Source: Microbacterium natoriense
GTDB taxonomy: Bacteria > Actinomycetota > Actinomycetes > Actinomycetales > Microbacteriaceae
Assembly (NCBI RefSeq): GCF_030816295.1
Contig: NZ_JAUSXV010000001.1
Span: forward strand, 3,534,001 to 3,598,000
Direction of reading: 5' to 3'
Length of the DNA stretch: 64,000 bases
The notes below the pieces were generated by a model. That model did no database searches, was not told the origin of the DNA, and saw only the letters and a list, made by a program, of their open reading frames with translations. Made by a program: the position numbers and the translations under genes. Positions 26,160 through 34,253 of this stretch are shown one piece after another. Position 1 is the stretch's first letter. Each line of letters opens with the position of its first letter.

Positions 26160-26699
26160 GTGAATTCGCGCCTCGTCGCAGCTGCTGCCGTCAGCGCCCT
26201 CGTGCTGCTGGGCACGACCGGATGCACTTTCATCTCGCCCCAGGCGACGACGATCAACTACTCGGCGTCCGACGGCGTGAACGTCTCCGATGAATCCGGC
26301 CCTGTCGTCGTCCGCAACGCGTTCATCGTCGCGAACGAAGACGGCTCTGTGGGCAACTTCGTCGCCGCGATCGTGAACCCGAGCGACGAGAAGGCCACCC
26401 TCACGATCACGGTCGAGGGCATCGACCCGATGGCCGTGACGGTGCCCGCAGGCGGAACCGTGAGCCTCGGCGCCGACGAGGCTCCGCTGCGTCTCGTCGA
26501 TCTCGACACGATGCCTGGCGCCACGGTCGAGGTGCACTTCCAGTCGGGTGACAGCTCGGGCGTGAAGGCCAGCGTCCCCGTGCTCGACGGCGCCCTCCCC
26601 TACTACGCCGATCTGGTGCCGTCGGAGGAGAAGCCGAAGCCCACGGCCACGCCGGAGCCGACTCCGACCGACACCGCAGCTCCCGCGCCGTCGAACTGA
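26160..26699 (+). CDS. Small lipoprotein of unknown function
   Basis: A 179-residue lipoprotein: signal peptide with lipobox LGTTGC, so the mature protein starts at Cys25 or nearby. The body (about 30-150) is beta-rich, with VVVRNAFIVANEDGSVGNFV resembling copper-chaperone-like or Ig-like sandwich folds but without obvious metal ligands. The tail is Pro/Thr/Glu-rich. The GTG at 26160 follows AGGAGGACCA, a strong ribosome-binding site. It lies divergently beside carD, which suggests a conserved place in the genome. No function assigned. Confidence 0.75.
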   Translation: MNSRLVAAAAVSALVLLGTTGCTFISPQATTINYSASDGVNVSDESGPVVVRNAFIVANEDGSVGNFVAAIVNPSDEKATLTITVEGIDPMAVTVPAGGTVSLGADEAPLRLVDLDTMPGATVEVHFQSGDSSGVKASVPVLDGALPYYADLVPSEEKPKPTATPEPTPTDTAAPAPSN

Positions 26700-26707
26700 C
26701 CTCATAC

Positions 26708-26745
26708 GAAGAAGGCCGGCACCCCGAGGGGTGCCGGCCTTCTTC
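26708..26745. terminator. Bidirectional terminator
   Basis: Perfect 18-bp inverted repeat (26708-26725 with 26728-26745) between the lipoprotein gene and the leftward regX3. Confidence 0.8.
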
Positions 26746-26775
26746 ACGTGCGGCCTCCGGGCCGGCCTGGAGGGG

Positions 26776-27459
26776 TCAGCCCTCGAAGCGGTAGCCGAGA
26801 CCCCGCACGGTCACGAGCATCACGGGCTCACCCGGGTTCTGCTCGATGCGCGAGCGGATGCGCTTGATGTGCACGTCGAGCGTCTTGGTGTCGCCGAAGT
26901 AGTCGCTCCCCCACACGCGGTCGATCAGCTGCCCGCGCGTGAGAACGCGGCCCGAGTTGCGCATGAGCACCTCGAGAAGCTCGAACTCCTTGAGGGGCAT
27001 GTTGATCTGCTCGCCGTCGACCGAGACCGTGTGGCGGTCGATGTCGAGAGAGACGCGTCCGCCGTCGAGCACGCGCTCGTCGAGCTCGCTGTCGGCCTGC
27101 ACCACGCGGCGCAGCACGGCGCGCATGCGCGCCAGCAGTTCTCGCGAAGAGTACGGCTTGGTGATGTAGTCGTCGGCGCCGAGCTCCAACCCCACGACGA
27201 TGTCGACCTCCGAGTCCTTGGCGGTCAGCATGATGATGGGCACGGCGGAGGTCGAGCGGATCTGGCGGCACACCTCGGTTCCCGGCATACCCGGGAGCAT
27301 CAGGTCGAGGAGGACGATGTCGGCCCCGCGCTCCCTGAACGCCGCGAGCGCGCCGGGTCCGTCTTCGGCGATCTCCACCTCGTATCCCTCTCGGCGCAGC
27401 AGGTACGCCAGCGGGTCGGCGAGGTCGGGCTCGTCTTCGACGAGAAGGATGCGGGTCAT
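26776..27459 (-). CDS. regX3: Phosphate response regulator RegX3 (OmpR/PhoB type)
   Basis: A 227-residue response regulator. The receiver has the acidic pocket in LLVEDEPDLADPLAY, phospho-Asp in IVLLDLMLPGMPG (about 52), Thr/Ser in IIMLTAKD and Lys in DYITKPYSSRELLARM. The C-terminal winged helix has LDVHIKRIRSRIEQNPGEP. It overlaps senX3 by 4 nt and is next to phoU, the arrangement of the SenX3-RegX3 phosphate system of actinobacteria. Expected to activate pst genes when phosphate is low. Confidence 0.92.
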   Translation of the reverse strand: MTRILLVEDEPDLADPLAYLLRREGYEVEIAEDGPGALAAFRERGADIVLLDLMLPGMPGTEVCRQIRSTSAVPIIMLTAKDSEVDIVVGLELGADDYITKPYSSRELLARMRAVLRRVVQADSELDERVLDGGRVSLDIDRHTVSVDGEQINMPLKEFELLEVLMRNSGRVLTRGQLIDRVWGSDYFGDTKTLDVHIKRIRSRIEQNPGEPVMLVTVRGLGYRFEG

Positions 27460-28685
27460 GCTGTCTCTCCGTTTCGGACGCGAGCAGCGACGGCCGTCTT
27501 GGCCGCCTTCTTCTCGCGCTTCTTCTTGCGCTTCTTCTCCTTCTTGCCCTCGCCTGCGACCGGCGAGTCGATGCGGGGAAGTCGGACGGTGAAAGTGGAT
27601 CCACGACCGGGGCGCGACCACAGCAGCACCTCGCCGCCGTGACGCTGTATGGCGTGCTTGACGATCGAGAGGCCGAGCCCGGTACCACCGGTGCGGCGCG
27701 AGCGGGCTTCGTCTGCGCGGTAGAAGCGCTCGAAGATGCGCTCCCGGTCGGCCTCTGCGATGCCGATGCCCTGATCGGACACGGCGATCTCGACGAGGTC
27801 TCCGTCTGCCCGCACGCCGATGCCGACGCGGGATCCCTTCGGCGAATACACGATCGCGTTCGCGACGAGGTTGCCGATCGCCTCGATGAGGATCTGCGCG
27901 TCGCCGCGCACCCATACGCCGCGGTCGCCGCCGCGGGCGAGATCGACTCCGGCGGAGTCGGCCTGCACCGCGTGGGCTTCGATCGACGCCGCGATGACCT
28001 CGTCGATCGACACCGGGCGCACGTCGCCGAGCCCGTCGTCGGCCTGCAGGCGAGAGAGGCTCATGATGCGCCCCGTGAGCTGGCCGAGCCGGGCGGCCTC
28101 CGCCGAGATGCGGGCGGCGAAGATGCGCACCTGCGCGGGGTCGTCGGCGGCCGACTCGATCGCCTCGGCGAGCAGCGTGACCGCGCCCACCGGCGTCTTC
28201 AGCTCGTGGCTGGTGTTCGCCACGAAGTCGCGGCGCATCTGGTCGAGACGTTCCTGCTCGGTGACGTCCCGGATGATGAGGAGCGCCATACGAGGGCTGA
28301 TCACGCTGGCACGGGCCGAGACGAGCCGCGGGTCGAGGCTCAGCCCTCCCCTGGTGATGCGCAGCGACTCGGTGGCGGTGCCGCCCGTCGCGCGCACGCC
28401 GCGCACCAGCTGGCGCAGCTCGGGGTTGTCGAGCGTCGAGCCGACCGAGATGCCGAAGCGGGCAGCCGCGAGCGACGCCGCCAGCACGAGGCCGGAGGTG
28501 TCGATGACGCACGCGGCGTCATCCATGCTGCCGAGCACATCCGTCACGCCCTCAGGGACGATCGTCGAGGTCTCCTCGTCCAACCGCGCCCGCGCCCGGT
28601 ACGCCCAGACCACGACCAGCGAGAGCGCGATGCCGATCAGCAGGCCGATGGCGAGCGAGATCAGAGCGATCTGGGGCAGGGTCAT
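27456..28685 (-). CDS. senX3: Phosphate sensor histidine kinase SenX3
   Basis: A 409-residue kinase with one N-terminal membrane helix (SLAIGLLIGIALSLVVVWAY), a PAS-like domain (about 60-150), HisKA with the phospho-His in FVANTSHELKTPVGAVTLL, and HATPase with N-box AIGNLVANAIVYSP and G-boxes DQGIGIAEADR and GTGLGLSIVKHA. The C-terminal 40 residues are strongly basic (KKEKKRKKKREKKAAKTA), which is unusual. In mycobacteria SenX3 senses phosphate through the Pst system and PhoU; those genes are near by here (phoU divergent, pst at 37625). Confidence 0.92.
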   Translation of the reverse strand: MTLPQIALISLAIGLLIGIALSLVVVWAYRARARLDEETSTIVPEGVTDVLGSMDDAACVIDTSGLVLAASLAAARFGISVGSTLDNPELRQLVRGVRATGGTATESLRITRGGLSLDPRLVSARASVISPRMALLIIRDVTEQERLDQMRRDFVANTSHELKTPVGAVTLLAEAIESAADDPAQVRIFAARISAEAARLGQLTGRIMSLSRLQADDGLGDVRPVSIDEVIAASIEAHAVQADSAGVDLARGGDRGVWVRGDAQILIEAIGNLVANAIVYSPKGSRVGIGVRADGDLVEIAVSDQGIGIAEADRERIFERFYRADEARSRRTGGTGLGLSIVKHAIQRHGGEVLLWSRPGRGSTFTVRLPRIDSPVAGEGKKEKKRKKKREKKAAKTAVAARVRNGETA

Positions 28686-28703
28686 GCCTCAAGAGTAGAG
28701 TGC

Positions 28704-28790
28704 GTTCACCTGCGCTCCGGCGGGTTTCCGGTGCTCGGCGGCATCCCGCGAAGTACTATTCACGTGCTGGGCACCGTTCGTTAACCTTCG
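28704..28790. promoter_or_regulatory. PHO-box-like repeats between senX3 and phoU
   Basis: Three related 11-mers lie in the 196-bp divergent gap: GTTCACCTGCG (28704-28714), ATTCACGTGCT (28758-28768) and GTTAACCTTCG (28780-28790), the last two 22 nt apart (two repeat lengths). Streptomyces PhoP binds 11-nt direct repeats of the type GTTCACC, and the same words occur in front of pstS. RegX3 is the likely binder (inference). Confidence 0.5.
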
Positions 28791-28881
28791 GGGCACACAA
28801 TCGCATCGGGCCTGTGCGGAGCGCGGCCCTACCCTCTCGCGGACCTTTCCGACGAGATCCGAATGAAAGGTTGCGCCCACC

Positions 28882-29592
28882 ATGCGCGAAGTCTTCCACC
28901 AGTCCCTCGAGGACCTGCAGAACCGCCTCGTGGAGATCGCGGACCTCGTCACGGTCTCGATCGACAAGGCGACCCGCGCGTTCGCCACGAGCGACGTCGC
29001 GCTCGCCGAGGAGGTCATCGCAGACGACGCGAAGATCGACGAGCTGGCTGTGGCCCTCGACGAGCAGGCCATCGAGATCCTCGCCCGCCAGCAGCCGGTC
29101 GCCCGCGATCTGCGCATCGTCGTCACGGCGCTGCGTGTCAGCGCCTCCCTGGAGCGCATGGGCGACATGTCGGAGCACATCTCCCAGCTCGCGCGCCTGC
29201 GCTTCCCCGAGCGGGCCGTCCCGAAGGGCCTCAAGGGCACCTTCACGAAGATGGGCGAGCTGGACGTCGAGATCGCCCGCACGCTGTCGGCCCTGCTCCG
29301 CACGCAGGATCTGCGACTCGCCGACGCGATCCGCAACACCGACGACGACATCGACGAGCTGCACGCCAGCGTGTTCGAGAAGGTCCTCAGCGACAACTGG
29401 AAGGGTGAGGCGACCGCGACGGTCGACGCCACTCTGGCCAGCCGGTACCACGAGCGCTTCGCCGACCACGCGGTCGCGGTGGCCAAGAAGGTCGTCTACC
29501 TCGCCACCGGCGACTGGCACGTCGACGAAGAGGACATCGCCCTCGCCGTCGAGCAGCAGGAGCTCGGTCAGCAGGAGCACGGGCACGCCTGA
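28882..29592 (+). CDS. phoU: Phosphate signalling protein PhoU
   Basis: A 236-residue, all-helical peripheral protein made of two PhoU repeats, each a three-helix bundle, with metal-binding Glu/Asp patterns (MGDMSEHISQLARL in the first repeat, ERFADHAVAVAKKVVYLATG in the second). It starts MREVFHQSLEDLQNRLVEIA. PhoU links the Pst transporter to the kinase and prevents signalling when phosphate is plentiful. Here it is divergent from senX3 and is monocistronic, ending at a strong terminator. GAAAGG lies upstream of the ATG. Confidence 0.94.
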   Translation: MREVFHQSLEDLQNRLVEIADLVTVSIDKATRAFATSDVALAEEVIADDAKIDELAVALDEQAIEILARQQPVARDLRIVVTALRVSASLERMGDMSEHISQLARLRFPERAVPKGLKGTFTKMGELDVEIARTLSALLRTQDLRLADAIRNTDDDIDELHASVFEKVLSDNWKGEATATVDATLASRYHERFADHAVAVAKKVVYLATGDWHVDEEDIALAVEQQELGQQEHGHA

Positions 29593-29602
29593 ACCCCGGC
29601 CT

Positions 29603-29653
29603 GATACGCAGAACGGGGCGGATGCTGTCAGCATCCGCCCCGTTCTGCGTATC
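29603..29653. terminator. Very long bidirectional terminator
   Basis: Perfect 24-bp stem with 3-nt loop (29603-29626 with 29630-29653) between phoU and the leftward gpmA, whose stop is 3 nt away. Confidence 0.85.
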
Positions 29654-29655
29654 GG

Positions 29656-30399
29656 CTACTTCTTGCCCTGCGCGGCGACCGCTGCCGCGCCGGCGGCCGC
29701 GGCCTCAGGGTCGAGGTAGCGACCGGGTCCGGTCGGGACGTTGTCGTCGTCGAGTTCGTAGACCAGCGGGATGCCGGTGGGGATGTTCAGCTCGGCGATG
29801 TCGTCGTCGCTGATGCCCTCGAGGTGCTTCACCAGGCCGCGCAGCGAGTTGCCGTGCGCCGTGACGAGCACCGTCTTGCCGGCCTCCAGGTCGGGGACGA
29901 TCGCGCTCTCCCAGTACGGCAGCAGGCGGTCGATCACGAGCTTGAGCGACTCGGTGCGCGGAACCTCGCCGTCGATGCCTGCATAGCGCGGGTCGTTCAC
30001 CTGGCTGAACTCGCTCGCATCGTCGAGCACGGGCGGCGGCACGTCGAACGACCGACGCCACAGCTGGAACTGCTCGGCGCCGAACTCCTCGAGCGTCTCG
30101 GCCTTGTCCTTGCCCTGCAGCGCACCGTAGTGACGCTCGTTGAGTCGCCATGAGCGGGTCACCGGGATCCACAGCCGGTCGGCGGCGTCGAGGGCGATGT
30201 TCGCGGTCTGGATGGCACGGCTCAGCAGCGACGTGTGCAGGACGTCGGGAAGGAGGCCTGCCTCGGCGAGCAGCTCGCCGCCGCGCTGGGCCTCGGCCTT
30301 GCCCTGCTCGTTCAGGCGGACGTCCACCCAGCCGGTGAAGAGGTTCAGTTCGTTCCACTCGCTCCGGCCGTGGCGGAGCAGGATCAGGGTGCGGGTCAT
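29656..30399 (-). CDS. gpmA: 2,3-bisphosphoglycerate-dependent phosphoglycerate mutase
   Basis: A 247-residue glycolytic enzyme interconverting 3- and 2-phosphoglycerate. The phospho-histidine motif is [20 protein letters not shown] (His11), the second His lies in [18 protein letters not shown], and the acid/base Glu in [17 protein letters not shown]. Length and motifs match dPGM. Free-standing gene with a bidirectional terminator. Confidence 0.96.
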   Translation of the reverse strand: MTRTLILLRHGRSEWNELNLFTGWVDVRLNEQGKAEAQRGGELLAEAGLLPDVLHTSLLSRAIQTANIALDAADRLWIPVTRSWRLNERHYGALQGKDKAETLEEFGAEQFQLWRRSFDVPPPVLDDASEFSQVNDPRYAGIDGEVPRTESLKLVIDRLLPYWESAIVPDLEAGKTVLVTAHGNSLRGLVKHLEGISDDDIAELNIPTGIPLVYELDDDNVPTGPGRYLDPEAAAAGAAAVAAQGKK

Positions 30400-30478
30400 G
30401 GTCCCAGCTTATCGACAGAGGCGTCGGCCGCTCGGCCTGGGCGTCCTGGGCAGGGCGAAGGACTGCAAGGATTGACAT

Positions 30479-31303
30479 ATGGCGTCATCTCCCCTCGGCA
30501 GGCCCACGCGCGGCACCACGGGGACGAACCGGCTGCGGCGCAACGACCGCTGGATCGCGGCATCCGAACCCTTGCGCACCGCTGCCGACCCCCTCGTCGT
30601 CGACCTGGGGTACGGGGCGAGCGGCGTGACCGCCTTCGAGCTCGCCGCCCGGCTCCGCCGGATCAGGCCGGATGCCGAAGTGCTCGGTCTCGAGATCGAC
30701 CCCGCTCGGGTCGCGCTCGCCACATCGCAGCTCGAGGAGGTCAGGGCGGGCAGGACGCCATTTCCCCCGGATCTGAGGGTGTCTTTCGCTCGCGGCGGTT
30801 TCGAGGTGCCTCTTCCGACAGGACGGCGGGCAGCCGTCATCCGCGCCATGAACGTGCTGCGCCAGTATGACGAGTCCGAGGTCGCAGGGGCCTGGCGCAC
30901 GACGGCGGCACGGTTGGCGCCGGGGGGTCTGCTCGTCGAGGGGACGTGCGACGAGATCGGTCGCATCTCCAGCTGGGTCGACGTCGGACCCGACGGTACG
31001 CCGGTGCGCTTCACGCTCTCGCTGCGGCTCGCCGACCTCGATCGGCCCGGCATCGTCGCCGAGCGGCTGCCGAAGGCGCTGATCCATCGGAACGTGCCCG
31101 GGGAGCGCATCCACGCGCTGCTCGTCGACCTCGACCGGGAATGGGAGCGCGCCTCACCTCTGTCCGCCTTCGGCGCGACCCAGCGCTTCCTCGCCGCAGT
31201 CGCGGGGCTCAAGGCTCAGGGGTGGCCCGTGCAGGGCGGCCGGACGCGGTGGAAGCTCGGCGAGCTCAGCCTGCCGTGGGACGCGGTGGCGCCGCTCGCC
31301 TAA
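30479..31303 (+). CDS. SAM-dependent methyltransferase, class I
   Basis: A 274-residue protein with a Rossmann methyltransferase fold: motif I LVVDLGYGASGVTAFELA (about 40-57), an acidic residue after strand 2 in VLGLEIDPARV, and motif IV at PTGRRAAVIRAMNVLRQYDE. The glycine loop reads GYGASG rather than the common GxGxG, as in some RNA methyltransferases. Substrate unknown. Its end overlaps ygfZ by 4 nt in opposite orientation. Confidence 0.8.
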   Translation: MASSPLGRPTRGTTGTNRLRRNDRWIAASEPLRTAADPLVVDLGYGASGVTAFELAARLRRIRPDAEVLGLEIDPARVALATSQLEEVRAGRTPFPPDLRVSFARGGFEVPLPTGRRAAVIRAMNVLRQYDESEVAGAWRTTAARLAPGGLLVEGTCDEIGRISSWVDVGPDGTPVRFTLSLRLADLDRPGIVAERLPKALIHRNVPGERIHALLVDLDREWERASPLSAFGATQRFLAAVAGLKAQGWPVQGGRTRWKLGELSLPWDAVAPLA

Positions 31304-32415
31304 CCGCGAGGATCGGGGGCGGAGGGGCGTCGCGAAAGCCGAGTGAGTCGAGGGATGTCGGCGGTCGCGCCGGCGTCCGCAGGCACGATCACCTGCTGCG
31401 CTGCGGCGATGTCGCCTTCGGCCGTGCGGACGACGAGGTCGCCCTCCGGTGCACGTCGCGACAGGATCGCGAGTGCGATCGGGCCGTCCTCGAAGTGCCG
31501 TGCCACGGACGTGATGTGCCCGAGTTCGTCGTCGCCGAGGAGCACGGGATCCCCCGGCGCGGGGAGGACCGCATCGCTGCCGTCGAGATGCAGGGCGGCG
31601 AGCCGCCGTGGCGGATGACCGAGGTTGTGCACCTTCGCAACGGTCTCCTGGCCGCGATAGCAGCCCTTGCTCAGGTGCACGGCGGTGCGGATCCAGTCGG
31701 ATTCGTGCGGCAGCGAGCGATCGTCCACTTCCGCGGCCCATCGCGGGCGCCACGCCGCGACGCGGAGAGCCTCGGCGGCGAGCAGGCCCGCGAGCGATTC
31801 GACAGGCGTCGACGCGGCGAGCGCCGCAGCAGCATCAGCCGTCACGACGGCGACCCGCCACGCGAGGGCCGAACCGGGGTGCTCGGCGACCTCGGCGTAC
31901 TGATGCCCGCCCGCGCTCACCCGCTGCCAGGGGTCGCTCCACACCAGGGCGACGCCGTGAGGAGCGGATGCCGCCGCGCCCGCGAGCTCGGCCGCCGAAC
32001 CGCCGTCGACGAAGCCGATCAGCTGCAGGTCGTCGCGGACCGCGACCGTCGCCTGGGTGCGGAACTTCATGCGGGTGAGCCAGGCGGCCAGCGGCTCGAC
32101 GTCCGCGGCGTCCGCGATCAGCCAGGTCGACGCGCCGTCGTCGAGAACGGCCGCAGCGTGCTCGACGCGTCCCTGCGGGTCGAGAACCAGAAGCTCCGTG
32201 CTCTCGCCCGGGGCCAGGTGACCGACGGCCTGCGAGGTGATCGAGTCGAGCCAGCCGAGTCGTTCGGGGCCGGCGACCTCGATCACGGCACGGTCGCCGA
32301 GCGGAACGAGCGCCTCAGCCGCAGCGAGTCGACGCTGCTCGCGGAAAACGTCGCCGAAGTGCGAGATGACGCCGTCGCTCGAGACGGCGCCGTCGATGTC
32401 CGCGAACCCGGCCAT
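31300..32415 (-). CDS. ygfZ: Folate-binding protein YgfZ/T, iron-sulfur cluster assembly factor
   Basis: A 371-residue protein of the GcvT-like superfamily. The family signature KGCYRGQETVAK is present with its invariant Cys. YgfZ proteins use tetrahydrofolate in iron-sulfur cluster assembly or repair, in concert with IscA-type proteins. The ATG at 32415 shares one base with the stop of the upstream nitrobindin gene (TGATG), so translation is coupled. Confidence 0.92.
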   Translation of the reverse strand: MAGFADIDGAVSSDGVISHFGDVFREQRRLAAAEALVPLGDRAVIEVAGPERLGWLDSITSQAVGHLAPGESTELLVLDPQGRVEHAAAVLDDGASTWLIADAADVEPLAAWLTRMKFRTQATVAVRDDLQLIGFVDGGSAAELAGAAASAPHGVALVWSDPWQRVSAGGHQYAEVAEHPGSALAWRVAVVTADAAAALAASTPVESLAGLLAAEALRVAAWRPRWAAEVDDRSLPHESDWIRTAVHLSKGCYRGQETVAKVHNLGHPPRRLAALHLDGSDAVLPAPGDPVLLGDDELGHITSVARHFEDGPIALAILSRRAPEGDLVVRTAEGDIAAAQQVIVPADAGATADIPRLTRLSRRPSAPDPRG

Positions 32416-33017
32416 CAGACCCTCGCCAGGCGCGCCGAGGCGTGCGAGCGCAGCTGCGTGCCGAGCGCGGCGATGTCCCACGCCCAGAGCAGGTGGTTGT
32501 CGACCAGGCCGTACATGCGTGATGCTGCGCCGTAGGCCTTGCCGCCCGCCGGACGCACGATCGCATCGGAGGCGATGTCGACGCGCGGACCGTTGATCTC
32601 CCCCAGGTACAGCTCGAGGGTGCCGTCGGCGTGCGCGAGGGACACTTCGAGAGGGAAGCCCCCCGCGGTGCTGCGCAGCGCCTCGACGTCGTGGACGTCG
32701 CGGATCACGGTGGGGGCGGTGGGAGGAAGCAGAGCGGGACCGGCATCCGACTCCCCCGCAGGACGCGACAGGCGCCAGAATCCGCTCTCCGCGACCAGGG
32801 GAACGGACGCTGATCCGTCATCGCCGACGAACGTCGCAGTGGCCGCGTAGTTGAGGAAGGGGCCGCCGTCGTGGCTGAAGCTCACCCGATGCGTGAACTC
32901 GCCCTGCAGCCGTTCGTCGCCGACGGGGTAGTCGATGACCCCGGTGCCCTCCCAGACGCCGATCAGCCAGGAGAGAGGGGCGAGGTCTGCGGGAAGATCC
33001 GCAGGAAGCTCGAGCAT
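32415..33017 (-). CDS. FABP/nitrobindin-like heme-binding protein
   Basis: A 200-residue ten-stranded beta-barrel of the THAP4/nitrobindin family (annotated as peroxynitrite isomerase or FABP-family protein). The conserved signature G-x-W-x-G-x-G is seen in [14 protein letters not shown] at about 18-31. The heme-ligating His is expected near the C-terminus; [12 protein letters not shown] (about 173) is a candidate. Role: ferric-heme scavenging of peroxynitrite, by family. Operon with ygfZ (overlap by one base) and a small membrane protein 4 nt upstream. Confidence 0.88.
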   Translation of the reverse strand: MLELPADLPADLAPLSWLIGVWEGTGVIDYPVGDERLQGEFTHRVSFSHDGGPFLNYAATATFVGDDGSASVPLVAESGFWRLSRPAGESDAGPALLPPTAPTVIRDVHDVEALRSTAGGFPLEVSLAHADGTLELYLGEINGPRVDIASDAIVRPAGGKAYGAASRMYGLVDNHLLWAWDIAALGTQLRSHASARLARV

Positions 33018-33021
33018 GCGC

Positions 33022-33135
33022 TCAGCGCTGGCCGCGGAAGAGGTTGCGCAGCACCACGACCGAGACGAAGGCGATCGAGAGGCTCGCGAGACCCAGCAGG
33101 CCGATGAAGAAGAATTCGAGGGCGACGAGATCCAT
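33022..33135 (-). CDS. 37-residue single-pass membrane protein
   Basis: A short frame, ATG at 33135 to TGA at 33022-33024, translates to 37 residues: [15 protein letters not shown] at the start, one hydrophobic helix (about 5-28), and a basic end RNLFRGQR. The stop lies 4 nt in front of the nitrobindin start, so it appears to be the first gene of the ygfZ operon. No known family recognised; the spacing and the helix with positive-inside end make it likely to be translated. Confidence 0.5.
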   Translation of the reverse strand: MDLVALEFFFIGLLGLASLSIAFVSVVVLRNLFRGQR

Positions 33136-33165
33136 GCCTCCAGCCTACCCCCCGAATGCGGGTGG

Positions 33166-33456
33166 TCAGGCGGGGATGAGAGCGGCGAGGCCGAACCCCG
33201 TCGCGATGAGCCCGGTCAGCACGAGGGCGCCCGTGACACTGCAAGCGACCCGGAAGATGAATCCCTGCGTGCTGCCGTACCAGAGCTGTACGGCGAACGA
33301 GAGCAGTACCAGACCGCCGAAGACGACGAGCATCCACGAGACGCGCCACTCCTCCGGGACGAACACTCCGACGGCGATCGAGGCGAGGAATGCCACGGCC
33401 CACACGACGAAAACACCGACGAAGGCGTTGCGCGGGGCGAGTGCGGGTTCCGACAT
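33166..33456 (-). CDS. Small membrane protein, unknown function
   Basis: A 96-residue protein with three predicted helices: [40 protein letters not shown] and [19 protein letters not shown]. No catalytic motif or known domain is evident. It is in the same direction as the ygfZ group, 30 nt upstream of the 37-residue gene, and divergent from glnR. Confidence 0.7.
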   Translation of the reverse strand: MSEPALAPRNAFVGVFVVWAVAFLASIAVGVFVPEEWRVSWMLVVFGGLVLLSFAVQLWYGSTQGFIFRVACSVTGALVLTGLIATGFGLAALIPA

Positions 33457-33463
33457 GTCTCCA

Positions 33464-33490
33464 TTGTCACCTATCCGGTGCCGGTATCAT
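33464..33490 (+). promoter_or_regulatory. Possible glnR promoter
   Basis: TTGTCA (33464-33469) and TATCAT (33485-33490), each close to consensus but separated by only 15 nt, lie 38 bp in front of the GTG start of glnR. Confidence 0.35.
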
Positions 33491-33528
33491 TGCGTCACGG
33501 CGACATCCGTCGGCCGAGAGGAGAGCGT

Positions 33529-34209
33529 GTGGCCCAGGTGCTGGCGTTGACCAACGCTCCGATCACGGAGCTGGTGCTCCCCGCGCTCGAGCTGCTCAGC
33601 CACGGCGTCCGCCAGATTCCCGCGGAGCCTGCTCAGCTCGTGAACGCCCCGGAGTACGACATCGTGATCGTGGATGCGCGGACCGACCTGGTCGGGGCGA
33701 AGTCGCTGTGCCGGCTGCTGCGTGCCGCGGGGCAGGATGCTCCGCTGCTGCTGGTGGTCACGGAGGGCGGCATGAGCGCGGTCTCGGGCGAATGGGGCAT
33801 CGACGATGTGCTGCTCGCCACGGCGGGACCCGCCGAGATCGACGCGAGGCTGCGGCTCGCGCTCGCTCGCCACGAGGCGGCGGCAGAGCCCTCCCGCGTG
33901 CAGGCGTCCGGCGTCACGATCGACGAGCAGTCGTATTCGGCCAAGCTCCACGGTCGCCCGCTGGATCTCACGTACAAGGAGTTCCAGCTCCTGCACTTCC
34001 TCGCGACCCACCCCTCCCGTGTCTTCACCAGGGAGCAGCTGCTCAGCGAGGTGTGGGGGTACGACTACTTCGGCGGCACGCGGACGGTCGACGTGCACGT
34101 GCGACGACTGCGCGCCAAGCTCGGCGATCAGGAGCAGATCATCGGCACCGTGCGCAACGTGGGCTACCGCTTCAACGTCTACGAGGACGAGACCGTCGCA
34201 TCGCGGTAA
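33529..34209 (+). CDS. glnR: GlnR-type orphan response regulator of nitrogen metabolism
   Basis: A 226-residue OmpR-type regulator. It lacks the usual acidic pair of a receiver; the segments [19 protein letters not shown] and [20 protein letters not shown] are the hallmark of GlnR, which is not phosphorylated but uses the conserved Asp to stabilise its dimer. The winged helix is at about 135-225 ([20 protein letters not shown], then [17 protein letters not shown]). GlnR controls ammonium assimilation genes in actinobacteria. The second of two overlapping GTG codons (33529) gives the family start MAQVLALT. Divergent from a small membrane gene and upstream of ppk. Confidence 0.9.
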   Translation: MAQVLALTNAPITELVLPALELLSHGVRQIPAEPAQLVNAPEYDIVIVDARTDLVGAKSLCRLLRAAGQDAPLLLVVTEGGMSAVSGEWGIDDVLLATAGPAEIDARLRLALARHEAAAEPSRVQASGVTIDEQSYSAKLHGRPLDLTYKEFQLLHFLATHPSRVFTREQLLSEVWGYDYFGGTRTVDVHVRRLRAKLGDQEQIIGTVRNVGYRFNVYEDETVASR

Positions 34210-34253
34210 CGGAACCGCCGCCGTTCACACACGTGACACCTTGCGGTGCTTAG

